A DNA stretch of 15,579 nucleotides. It comes from Bacillota bacterium (lineage in GTDB: Bacteria; Bacillota; Clostridia; Lachnospirales; Bianqueaceae). Below, piece after piece: positions 7,336 to 14,347 of this stretch. Below the pieces are notes generated by a model, which was not told where the DNA came from, did no database searches, and saw nothing but the letters and a program-made list of their open reading frames with translations. How positions within the stretch are numbered: position 1 is the first letter of the stretch; every line of letters starts with the position of its first letter. Made by a program: the position numbers and the translations under genes. The stretch spans positions 1 to 15,579 of the forward strand of contig JAFUJY010000203.1 in assembly GCA_017467985.1 (NCBI GenBank), written 5' to 3'.

Positions 7336-8559
7336 TTATTGATATGAATCTACATCCACTAAATCTTTGACTTTCACTACCTGACCGGTGCGAATGCTCT
7401 CATTGGCACAAATACCAATCAGGATGGACATGGAACCGTCCCGAGAACCGGCATACTGCCTTAATGTATTGGGAACACCACCCCTAAACAGCATCTCCAG
7501 CATACGATCATCACCACCGCCATGGGTACCCGTTCCTTTACGCAGGTCGTAGGTAATCTTGTCGCCCTTTCGGTTAAACACCTGAATATGGAAGCACGGA
7601 TCATCCGTATCCAGCCCCGAACTGTAACAGCAGCTTTCCAAACGCCCCTTGGTGCCACTAATCGACATCTTCCAGCCTTCGTAGGGTGCATGAGCAATCA
7701 GAGAATAACTCATCAATGCCCCTTTAGAATACTTCACACTTAAGGACATGTCATCGTATATATTGATTTCATTATCAAAAATGCATCGATCCCGATAATA
7801 TCCATCCACATCCTCACAGTCAAAGTACAGTTCTTTGGTCTTGGGATCATTCAATCCCTTATACTTATACTCACAAGGGGTCTGACAGGTACTGCAGCGT
7901 TCCCCGTGTTCCTGGCGATCCTTACCATAAAACATCAAGTCCCCATTGGCATATACCGTTACCGGATCCTGCTCAATCAGCCAGTTCACCACATCAAAAT
8001 GATGGGTTGACTTATGTACCAGCAGACCGCCGGAATTTTCCAGCATTCGGTGCCATCTTCTGAAATAATCCGCCCCATGGGAGGTATCCAGCATCCATTC
8101 AAAATCCACATTCAGAATATCGCCTACGGCTCCCTCCATCAGCAGTTCTTTTATCTTGGCAAATTGTGGCATGAACCGACAATTAAATGTGACGATAACC
8201 TTGTGCCCGGTACGCTTCTCGGCCTCTAAAATCTCCCGACAGCGAGGCGCATCAATGGTCATGGGCTTTTCACTGATCACATCCACACCCATTTCCAGGG
8301 CTTTCACAATATAATCGCTATGATAACGATCCACCGTGGTGATAATCGCCCCATCCGGCCGGCATTGACGAATCATTTCTTCAAAATCATCGAACACCGG
8401 TACCGGAACCTTCAGCTGACTGGCCACATAGGCACATCTCTTGGGGTTGATATCATACAATCCCACTAACTCAGCACAATCCGAAAACCGTTCGGTGATG
8501 GCCTTTGCGTACATCTCAAAACCTCTGTTCCCTGTACCTGCTATAACATATTTTTTCAT
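7336..8559 (-). CDS. Gfo/Idh/MocA family NAD(P)-dependent oxidoreductase-like protein with Cys-containing insert
   Basis: 407 residues, cytoplasmic. An N-terminal Rossmann domain has the dinucleotide loop GTGNRG (8-13) and the family lysine motif EKP (97-99). The C-terminal alpha/beta domain contains YFRRWHR and GGLLVHKSTHHFDVVNW, with Lys183, His186 and His187 as candidate active-site residues. Residues 222-259 form an insert with Cys222, Cys225, Cys229, Cys248 and Cys259, spaced like a structural metal site. The fold covers sugar and inositol dehydrogenases but also NAD-dependent glycosidases (GH109 and related families), where NAD is used for transient oxidation. Being first in an operon with nagB, nagA and a GH123-like enzyme, it probably acts on an amino sugar or its glycoside. 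A strong GGGAGG site lies eight bases before the ATG. Family assignment is firm; reaction is unknown. Confidence 0.88.
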   Translation of the reverse strand: MKKYVIAGTGNRGFEMYAKAITERFSDCAELVGLYDINPKRCAYVASQLKVPVPVFDDFEEMIRQCRPDGAIITTVDRYHSDYIVKALEMGVDVISEKPMTIDAPRCREILEAEKRTGHKVIVTFNCRFMPQFAKIKELLMEGAVGDILNVDFEWMLDTSHGADYFRRWHRMLENSGGLLVHKSTHHFDVVNWLIEQDPVTVYANGDLMFYGKDRQEHGERCSTCQTPCEYKYKGLNDPKTKELYFDCEDVDGYYRDRCIFDNEINIYDDMSLSVKYSKGALMSYSLIAHAPYEGWKMSISGTKGRLESCCYSSGLDTDDPCFHIQVFNRKGDKITYDLRKGTGTHGGGDDRMLEMLFRGGVPNTLRQYAGSRDGSMSILIGICANESIRTGQVVKVKDLVDVDSYQ

Positions 8560-8606
8560 CTTTTCAACCTCCCTGGAGGAATTAAAGTATACAACATCTG
8601 TGCATC

Positions 8607-8635
8607 ATCATAGCACAAGTGAATGGAAAAGTCAA
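8607..8635 (-). promoter_or_regulatory. Sigma-A promoter of the amino-sugar operon
   Basis: On the minus strand the -35 element TTGACT (8630-8635) is followed after exactly 17 bases by the -10 element TATGAT (8607-8612), preceded by TGC as an extended -10. Transcription should begin near 8600, leaving about 40 bases of leader before the oxidoreductase ATG at 8559. No clear operator or catabolite-responsive element was found around it. The 99-base gap between the GH3 gene and this operon contains no evident terminator, so GH3 transcripts may also read into the operon. Confidence 0.85.
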
Positions 8636-8658
8636 TCGGGGCGAGAAAAGCTTATGGA

Positions 8659-10857
8659 TTAGTCCACCAATCTAAATGTAACATACTCCCCAACATTGCT
8701 GCTCCCACCAATAAATAATCTGAACTCACCATTTTCAGCAACATAATTCAGCTCTGCATCATAGTACTTCAAAGTATCTTCATTAACGTCAAAAGAAACT
8801 CTCACTTTCTCCCCAGCCTTTACAAAGACCTTCTTAAACCCACACAATTCTTTTACAGGACGTACCGCTGATGCAAACAAATCACGCAGATACAACTGAA
8901 CCGTTTCCGTTCCATCCATATCACTTGTATTTTCAAGATTCACCGAAACTGTCAATTGTTCTCCCCGCTTTAACGTATCAGCTGAAATCCTAAGATCCGA
9001 ATACTCAAACTTTGAATAACTCAAACCGTATCCAAAATCATATAAGGGCTTCCACTCTCCATCAATATACTGAGGCGCAAATAGATCCGGATAAATATTC
9101 TTCAGTCGGCTGTCAGTTTCTGTTCGATCAATGGGTCTGCCGGTATTCTGATGATTATAATAAACAGGGATCTGTCCTTCATGTCTCGGGAAGCTCATAC
9201 TTAGCTTTGCACTGGGATTATGCTCTGCAGATATGACATCCGCAATACCATGTCCTGCCATACTGCCAAGAAACCAAGTCACCAGAATACCATCCACATT
9301 TTCATCAAACCAATCCAGAATCAGTGGTCTGCCGGTGGTCAGTAAAAGAACGATGGGCTTTCCTGCCTCTTTGACAGCATGGGCCAACTTCATTTGCGCA
9401 TTTGATAAGTGCAGGCTGCGCTTACTCTTTGCCTCACCACTTTCAACAGAATTTTCCCCTAATGCCAACAATACAATATCGCTGTCCTTAACCAGGCTCA
9501 CTGCTTCTTCTATACCCCCATCTATCTCTTCATGAACCATACAACCTGCTGCATAATTCACATCATATCCGGCTGCCTGAAGCCCCTCCAGAATCGTAAC
9601 CGACTCCTCCTTTTTCGGAGTTGCTGACCATGTTCCCAACATATCATGACTGTTCCCAAAAGGTCCGATCAGTGCAATCTTCTTATTCTTTTCTATGGGC
9701 AGTACAGCATTGTTCTTTGTCATCACGATACTGCCGGCGGCAGCCCGGCGAGCGACTGCAAGATGCTCTGTACTATAATGCTCCTTTTGTCTGTCCTGAT
9801 CAAAATACAGATATGGGTTGTCCATAATACCGCACTTATACTTCATAAATAGATTATATCGAACACAGACATTCACATCTTCCATCTGCAGTTTGCCCTC
9901 TTCAAGAAGCCCCGCAATGCTCTCTTCATAACACTTGGAACCCAATTCGATTGTAAGGGTTGCTTTCATTCCTTTATATGCAGCTTCACTAACACTTTCA
10001 CAATGACCGTGGGGAATGGTCTCGTAAAGAGAATTGGCATCTGAAATAATCATTCCGCTAAAGCCAAATTCATCCCGCAGAATCTTTTTCAGCATCCTGT
10101 TACTGCAGCTAACCGGTTCGTTATTGATTGTGTTGAACGAAGTCATAACGGAGCCGGCACCTTCCTGTACACCCGCCTTGAAAGGACGAAGGTATATATT
10201 ATACAGCGTATTATCACTCATATCGCAGGTATTATAGTCCCTTCCTCCTTCTGCGGCACTGTACCCAACATAATGTTTGATTGCCGATATCATGGTATGT
10301 CCGTTGGCCAAATGCTCCATACCCTTTCCACCTTGAAATCCCCTCACTTGCGCCTTTGCTACTTCACTGCCAAGATAGGGATCTTCCCCAATACCTTCTG
10401 CCACTCGGCCCCATCTCGGATCCCGGGATACCTCTATCATCGGTGCATTGGTATAATTCAAACCGGTACAAGTGGCTTCTTCAGCTATTATACTCCAGGC
10501 ATCTTCTATCATCTGTGTATCCCAGCTGCAGGATATGGCTAACGGAATGGGAAATTCTGTAAAGAAGCCATGAAGAAGGTCTGCATTAAACATCAGCGGA
10601 ATTCCTAATCTTGTTTCTTCTACGGCAATTTTTTGCAGTCGATAACGAATATCTCCGCCGCTTCTTGCATTTTGCAGCGCAAAACCAACTTTTCCAGCTT
10701 TGATCCTCTCCGGCACATCCGTCGTCTCTAATATTCCAAAATCAAGGGTATGACCGATTCCAACCAACATCAATTGCCCGATTTTTTCTTCCAGAGTCAT
10801 TTTCTCCATCAATTCATCTACTAATTTGTAAATTTCAGCATCCGTTCTGTTCACCAT
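8659..10857 (-). CDS. Glycoside hydrolase family 3 beta-glycosidase (BglX-like), cytoplasmic
   Basis: 732 residues, full length for a three-domain GH3 enzyme. It hydrolyses terminal beta-linked sugars with retention. The N-terminal barrel (about 15-330) has APMIEVSRDPRWGR, the KHYVGY motif (Lys194-His195), and the nucleophile Asp273 in GMIISDANS. The second domain (about 365-570) has the likely acid/base Glu475 in SGEAKSKRS. The C-terminal fibronectin-III-like domain begins after FGYGLSYSKF (around 645) and runs to the end. There is no signal peptide, unlike periplasmic E. coli BglX, so it acts on imported oligosaccharides. The start has an AAAGGAA site nine bases upstream. Glucosidase is the default guess; the amino-sugar operon downstream makes a beta-N-acetylhexosaminidase or xylosidase worth considering, although the KH(F/S)PGxG(x)4DSH signature of NagZ-type GH3 is absent. 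Confidence 0.92.
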   Translation of the reverse strand: MVNRTDAEIYKLVDELMEKMTLEEKIGQLMLVGIGHTLDFGILETTDVPERIKAGKVGFALQNARSGGDIRYRLQKIAVEETRLGIPLMFNADLLHGFFTEFPIPLAISCSWDTQMIEDAWSIIAEEATCTGLNYTNAPMIEVSRDPRWGRVAEGIGEDPYLGSEVAKAQVRGFQGGKGMEHLANGHTMISAIKHYVGYSAAEGGRDYNTCDMSDNTLYNIYLRPFKAGVQEGAGSVMTSFNTINNEPVSCSNRMLKKILRDEFGFSGMIISDANSLYETIPHGHCESVSEAAYKGMKATLTIELGSKCYEESIAGLLEEGKLQMEDVNVCVRYNLFMKYKCGIMDNPYLYFDQDRQKEHYSTEHLAVARRAAAGSIVMTKNNAVLPIEKNKKIALIGPFGNSHDMLGTWSATPKKEESVTILEGLQAAGYDVNYAAGCMVHEEIDGGIEEAVSLVKDSDIVLLALGENSVESGEAKSKRSLHLSNAQMKLAHAVKEAGKPIVLLLTTGRPLILDWFDENVDGILVTWFLGSMAGHGIADVISAEHNPSAKLSMSFPRHEGQIPVYYNHQNTGRPIDRTETDSRLKNIYPDLFAPQYIDGEWKPLYDFGYGLSYSKFEYSDLRISADTLKRGEQLTVSVNLENTSDMDGTETVQLYLRDLFASAVRPVKELCGFKKVFVKAGEKVRVSFDVNEDTLKYYDAELNYVAENGEFRLFIGGSSNVGEYVTFRLVD

Positions 10858-10955
10858 TTCAGATATTTCCTTTCATTATTTTTTGAATACATCATCTAAT
10901 AAAAGCTTATCCTATCCCATCTATGTGCCCAAACATATCTTTCTCTTCGGCCTTC

Positions 10956-10984
10956 ATTGTAGCATATTTTTTGGGGAATGTACA
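10956..10984 (-). promoter_or_regulatory. Candidate promoter of the GH3 gene
   Basis: On the minus strand the -10 TACAAT (10956-10961) is preceded by TGC, an extended -10, and lies 17 bases from a weak -35 TGTACA (10979-10984, four of six matches). Transcription would begin near 10949, giving a leader of about 90 bases without an obvious hairpin. The 220-base divergent region 10858-11077 holds this promoter and the opposite ferredoxin promoter, with 27 bases between the two -35 boxes, so a shared regulator could act there. Confidence 0.6.
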
Positions 10985-11011
10985 TTGTTTTCATATTAAT
11001 TCCCGAAATTC

Positions 11012-11040
11012 TTGACTATCCACCCGATTTCTATTATAAT
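11012..11040 (+). promoter_or_regulatory. Strong sigma-A promoter of the ferredoxin/hydrogenase operon
   Basis: TTGACT (11012-11017), a 17-base spacer, and a perfect TATAAT (11035-11040). The start point should be near 11047, leaving a leader of about 30 bases with the ribosome binding site GGAGG at 11064-11068, nine bases before the ATG. The near-consensus elements and the strongly biased codon use of the genes behind it suggest high basal expression. Confidence 0.92.
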
Positions 11041-11077
11041 ATAGGTAACGTTTAATCTATTCTGGAGGTATTTTCTT

Positions 11078-11326
11078 ATGGATCTTACACTTTGTGTTGG
11101 CAGTTCCTGTCATCTGAAGGGCTCTCCTGCCATTATTGAAAGAATTACTGCTTTAATTGTTGAACATCATCTAGAAGATAAAATCAATCTTTCCGGTTCT
11201 TTTTGTATGGAGCAATGCACCAAGGGTTCCAGCGGTGTCTGCGTTCAAGTCAATGGCGTACATCATTCTGTAACCGCCGCTACCATTGATGACTTTTTCC
11301 GTCAGGAAGTTCTGAATGCACTGTAA
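11078..11326 (+). CDS. Thioredoxin-fold [2Fe-2S] ferredoxin-like protein (NuoE/HydC-like)
   Basis: 82 residues, soluble. The arrangement Cys6-x4-Cys11 followed by Cys43-x3-Cys47 matches the ligand set of thioredoxin-like [2Fe-2S] ferredoxins, the fold found in the NuoE/HoxE subunit of complex I-type and bifurcating hydrogenase complexes. A further Cys55 is present. The protein is only the ferredoxin domain, without the N-terminal helical part of NuoE. It starts with CVGSSCHLKG, the usual beginning of this family. It is first in the operon, 15 bases before the hydrogenase-like gene, and so probably passes electrons to or from that protein. The same pairing of a small ferredoxin with a HydS-type protein is known from other fermentative anaerobes. 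Confidence 0.9.
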   Translation: MDLTLCVGSSCHLKGSPAIIERITALIVEHHLEDKINLSGSFCMEQCTKGSSGVCVQVNGVHHSVTAATIDDFFRQEVLNAL

Positions 11327-11341
11327 GAAGGGGAAATTATT

Positions 11342-13039
11342 ATGACTAATATCATCAGTTTGAAAAAGGTTCGCTGTAAGAACTGTCACAAATGTATTCG
11401 TTCCTGCCCGGTCAATTCCATTATGTATAAGGATGACCAGGCGCAGATCATGCCCGATCAATGTATTCTGTGCGGTCACTGTCTGAACACCTGCCCTCAG
11501 AATGCCAAGACCGTACTCAGCGATATTTTCAAGATTCGCAGCTATATCAAGGGACATGTCACCACCGTTATCTCTATTGCCCCCTCTTTTGCCGGTCTGT
11601 TAGATGACCCGGCAAAGATTCCGGCGATTTTGAAGGCGATTGGTTTTACATACGTACACGAGACCTCCGAGGGTGCTGCTCTGGTTTCTGCCGAGTACTC
11701 CCACCTGCTGGAACTGGGCACCATGGACAACATCATCTCCACCTGCTGCCCGTCCATTAATATGTTAATTGAAAAGTATTATCCTGAATTGGTTCCCATG
11801 ATGGCTCCCGTGGTTTCTCCCATGATTGCCCATGCTAAGCTGCTGAGGGAAAAATATGGTCCTGCTGCTAAGATTATCTTCGTAGGCCCCTGTATTTCTA
11901 AAAAGGAAGAAGCTCGTGATCCCCGCAATGCCGGTCTGATTGATGCCGTTCTTACCTTTGAAGAACTGATTAACTGGATCAACGAAGAGCGCATTGACAG
12001 CGCTTCTCTGGAGGCAGTTCCCTTTGACAATGACAGCCCCCGTTCCGCTCGTATGTATCCTGTGACCAGTGGTATTGTTACTACCCTGGTGGCACAAAAG
12101 GGGTTGTTTGGTTATAAATCCCTGTGCGTGGATGATGTGGAAAACTGTAAGGCTCTGTTTGAAGACCTGCGCAAGGGCTCCATTCACGGCTGCTTTATTG
12201 AAGTAAACTCCTGTCCCGGCGACTGTATCAACGGTCCCGTTTCCGGTCATAACCACAACCGCTTCTCCGCTCAGCTGGCAGTGGAAAGCTATACCGGCAG
12301 TGAAAAATCTCAGTTCCCGCCGGTTCAGCGCGGCCGTGATCTGTCTGCTAAGTTTGACGGTAACCTTGTTTCCGAAACCATGCCCACCGAGGCCGAGATC
12401 CGCCAGATTCTGAGCAGCATCGGCAAGAAGAATAAGGCTGATGAATTGAACTGTGGTGCCTGTGGCTATGCTACTTGCCGTGAAAAGGCTATCTCCATTT
12501 TCCAGGGTAAGTCTGAACCCACCATGTGTCTGCCTTATATGAAGGAAATGGCACAGTCTCTTTCCAACGGTATTTTGAAGGTGACCCCCAATGTAATCTT
12601 CGTTGTGGATGAAGATCTGCGCATCCGAGAATTCAACTATCGTGCTGAGCGTCTGTTTGGTATTACCCGTAAGGAAGCTTTGGACACCTATCTGTACGAA
12701 CTGATCGATACCACTGACTACGAACATATTATCCAAAGCCGCAGCGCTTATCTAGATCGTATCGTGACTTATGATAATCTGGGCATTACTTTCAGCGCCA
12801 ACATTTTGTACATGCCTGAACAGCGCATGGTACTGGGTATCTTGAAGGATGTAACTCAGGAAGAAAAGGCAAGAGAAAACCATCGTATCCTTCAGATGGA
12901 TACGATTGCCATGGCCCAGAAGGTTATCGATAAGCAGATGACCGTTGCTCAGGAAATCGCTGGTCTTTTGGGTGAAACCACCGCTGAGACCAAAGTAACT
13001 CTTTCCAAGCTCAAGGATATGATTTCCAAGGAGGACTAA
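11342..13039 (+). CDS. Group C-like (HydS-type, putatively sensory) [FeFe]-hydrogenase homologue with PAS domain
   Basis: 565 residues, cytoplasmic. Domains in order: two [4Fe-4S] ferredoxin motifs (Cys12, 15, 18, 22 and Cys41, 44, 47, 51); an H-cluster domain (about 70-330) with its four cysteine ligands conserved in STCCPSI (Cys136), GPCISKKE (Cys184) and EVNSCPGDC (Cys291, Cys295); a further Fe-S domain of the PF04060 type (Cys371, 374, 379, 396); a PAS domain (about 408-505); and a helical tail (505-565) likely to dimerise. The proton-relay Cys135 is kept, but the methionine before the second ligand (MPC) is Gly183, the EM of the third motif is altered, and the Trp after TSCCP is Ile139. 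These changes with a C-terminal PAS domain point to a sensor rather than a bulk H2 producer. It is followed by a SpoIIE-type phosphatase, consistent with phosphatase-linked sensory hydrogenases. Maturation genes hydEFG are not in the window. Ribosome binding site AAGGGGA lies seven bases upstream. Confidence 0.9.
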   Translation: MTNIISLKKVRCKNCHKCIRSCPVNSIMYKDDQAQIMPDQCILCGHCLNTCPQNAKTVLSDIFKIRSYIKGHVTTVISIAPSFAGLLDDPAKIPAILKAIGFTYVHETSEGAALVSAEYSHLLELGTMDNIISTCCPSINMLIEKYYPELVPMMAPVVSPMIAHAKLLREKYGPAAKIIFVGPCISKKEEARDPRNAGLIDAVLTFEELINWINEERIDSASLEAVPFDNDSPRSARMYPVTSGIVTTLVAQKGLFGYKSLCVDDVENCKALFEDLRKGSIHGCFIEVNSCPGDCINGPVSGHNHNRFSAQLAVESYTGSEKSQFPPVQRGRDLSAKFDGNLVSETMPTEAEIRQILSSIGKKNKADELNCGACGYATCREKAISIFQGKSEPTMCLPYMKEMAQSLSNGILKVTPNVIFVVDEDLRIREFNYRAERLFGITRKEALDTYLYELIDTTDYEHIIQSRSAYLDRIVTYDNLGITFSANILYMPEQRMVLGILKDVTQEEKARENHRILQMDTIAMAQKVIDKQMTVAQEIAGLLGETTAETKVTLSKLKDMISKED

Positions 13040-13157
13040 GGTGAAAAACAAGTTTTTCACCTTCCGTTTTGTGGCTTTCGCCACTGTGAGCAGCGGCGAA
13101 AGCCACAATTCCGAAAGAAAGGATGCTTTCGTTAGACGAAAGCAATGGTAATGAATA
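13038..13157 (+). promoter_or_regulatory. Intercistronic leader with three hairpins and exchangeable arms
   Basis: Hairpin 1: 13038-13048 with 13053-13063, 11 pairs, loop CAAG, overlapping the hydrogenase stop codon. Hairpin 2: 13069-13082 with 13095-13108, 14 perfect pairs, loop of 12. Hairpin 3: 13124-13131 with 13137-13144, 8 pairs, loop TTAGA, lying exactly between the ribosome binding site AAAGGA (13118-13123) and the ATG at 13145. The word CTTTCG occurs at 13075 and 13126; CGAAAG at 13097, 13112 and 13137. Hence 13126-13131 can instead pair with 13097-13102 or with 13112-13117, and the latter pairing places the ribosome binding site in the loop. No run of U follows hairpins 2 or 3, so the design suggests control of translation or mRNA stability rather than simple termination. 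The hairpins are seen directly; regulation is inferred. Confidence 0.7.
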
Positions 13158-14329
13158 TGCAGCATGTGGTTGAATGTGTATATAAAAGTCTGAATCACAA
13201 GGGCGAAGAGCTGTGCGGCGACAAGGTCGAAGTAGTTCGTACCGAAGATTCTGATATTCTGATCCTGGCCGACGGTTTGGGCAGCGGTGTTAAAGCCAAC
13301 ATCCTCTCCACTCTGACCTCCAAGATCATCGCCACCATGATGAGAGAGGGTGCACCCTTGGAAGATACTATGGAAACGATTACCAGTACGCTTCCCCTGT
13401 GTTCTGTCCGACATGTGGCCTACTCTACTTTTAGTATTTTACAGATCTATCATGATGGCCGCGCCCACCTGGTAGAATTTGATAATCCTGCCTGCTTTTG
13501 TTTGCGAGGCAGCAAACTCATCCGTCCCGCCTACATTAAGCGCACCATCTCCGGCAAAGAAATTCGCGAAAGCTTTTTCGATGTACAGATGGGTGACTAC
13601 TATGTTCTGGTAAGTGACGGTGTTACCCATGCAGGTGTAGGCAGTGTACTAAACTTCGGTTGGCCTTGGCATGATATCGCCAACTATCTGGCAGAAGAAG
13701 CCGCTAAGCGTCCTTCCGCCCATCGTATGGCCAACCTGCTTTCCACTGCTTGTGATGAATTGTATTTGCATCAGCCCGGTGACGATACAACTGTAGCGGT
13801 GGCTAAGGTTATCCCGGCAAATCATTTGCATTTGCTGGCCAGTCCTCCTCAGCATAAGGAAGATGATGAGCGCATGGTCAAGGAATTCTTGGATGGCGCC
13901 AATCTTACCGTCATCTGCGGTGGCAGCAGCGGCAACATGGTTTCCCGTATCATCGGTAAGCCCCTGCGTGCTTCTTTGAAATATCTGGATCCTTCCATTC
14001 CTCCCACCGCAGACCTGGAGGGTATCGACCTGGTCACCGAAGGCGTATTGACTTTGAGCCGTACGCTGGAAATCCTGCGTAAATGTGTAACCCCTACCGG
14101 TGAGGTTCAGAATCTGGAACTGCTGGATGCGGGTAATGGTGCCGCCCAGATCGCCAAGCTGATCGTGGAAAAATGCACTCATCTGACACTTTATATCGGT
14201 CAGGCTATCAACCCGGCTCACCAGAATCCGGATCTGCCCTTTGATTTAAGTATCAAATGCCGTTTGTTGGAAGAATTAGCAGAACTGGCCCGTAAACTGG
14301 GACGTAATGTGCAGTGCTACTATTATTAA
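13145..14329 (+). CDS. SpoIIE/PP2C-type serine phosphatase with unknown C-terminal region
   Basis: 394 residues as drawn. Residues about 20-225 form a SpoIIE-like PP2C domain: metal ligand Asp43 in ILADGLGSG, Asp158 in VLVSDGVTHAG, and Asp213-Asp214 in GDDTTVAVAK. Such enzymes remove phosphate from anti-sigma-factor antagonists or similar partners. Residues about 235-394 are a separate region with a Gly-rich CGGSSGNMVSRIIGK stretch that I do not recognise. No membrane segment is present, unlike SpoIIE itself. Placed right after a PAS-containing HydS-type protein, it is the likely signalling output. The start is uncertain: ATGs at 13145, 13151 and 13157 are in frame, and a hairpin fills the space between AAAGGA and the first. 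If that hairpin is folded, the effective distance to 13151 is six bases, which makes MNMQHVVE a good alternative start. No partner kinase or STAS protein is in the window. Confidence 0.88.
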   Translation: MVMNMQHVVECVYKSLNHKGEELCGDKVEVVRTEDSDILILADGLGSGVKANILSTLTSKIIATMMREGAPLEDTMETITSTLPLCSVRHVAYSTFSILQIYHDGRAHLVEFDNPACFCLRGSKLIRPAYIKRTISGKEIRESFFDVQMGDYYVLVSDGVTHAGVGSVLNFGWPWHDIANYLAEEAAKRPSAHRMANLLSTACDELYLHQPGDDTTVAVAKVIPANHLHLLASPPQHKEDDERMVKEFLDGANLTVICGGSSGNMVSRIIGKPLRASLKYLDPSIPPTADLEGIDLVTEGVLTLSRTLEILRKCVTPTGEVQNLELLDAGNGAAQIAKLIVEKCTHLTLYIGQAINPAHQNPDLPFDLSIKCRLLEELAELARKLGRNVQCYYY

Positions 14330-14347
14330 TATTAAGGAGTATTCATC

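Noticed and set aside
8560..8582. Hairpin CCTCC/GGAGG masking the ribosome binding site of the oxidoreductase gene
   Set aside because: The loop would be only two bases, or the stem four pairs; probably chance.
8560..8658. Terminator between the GH3 gene and the operon
   Set aside because: GAAAAG occurs there as a direct, not inverted, repeat; no stem with a U tract was found.
10979..10998. Catabolite-responsive element (cre) in the GH3 upstream region, from TGTACA...TTTTCA on the plus strand
   Set aside because: The spacing is one base too long and the central CG is missing.
11765..12736. Long open frame on the minus strand (323 codons) opposite the hydrogenase-like gene
   Set aside because: It is antisense to a gene with clear domains, lacks a ribosome binding site and resembles no protein; it arises from the biased codon use of the plus-strand gene.
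13123..13173. Possible 16-codon upstream reading frame starting at the ATG that overlaps AAAGGATG
   Set aside because: The AAAGGA overlaps this ATG, so it cannot serve as its ribosome binding site, and nothing upstream at the right distance looks like one.
12752..13414. Minus-strand open frame spanning the hairpin-rich gap
   Set aside because: It runs through both neighbouring genes in antisense and its translation shows no domain; the gap is better explained as an RNA leader.
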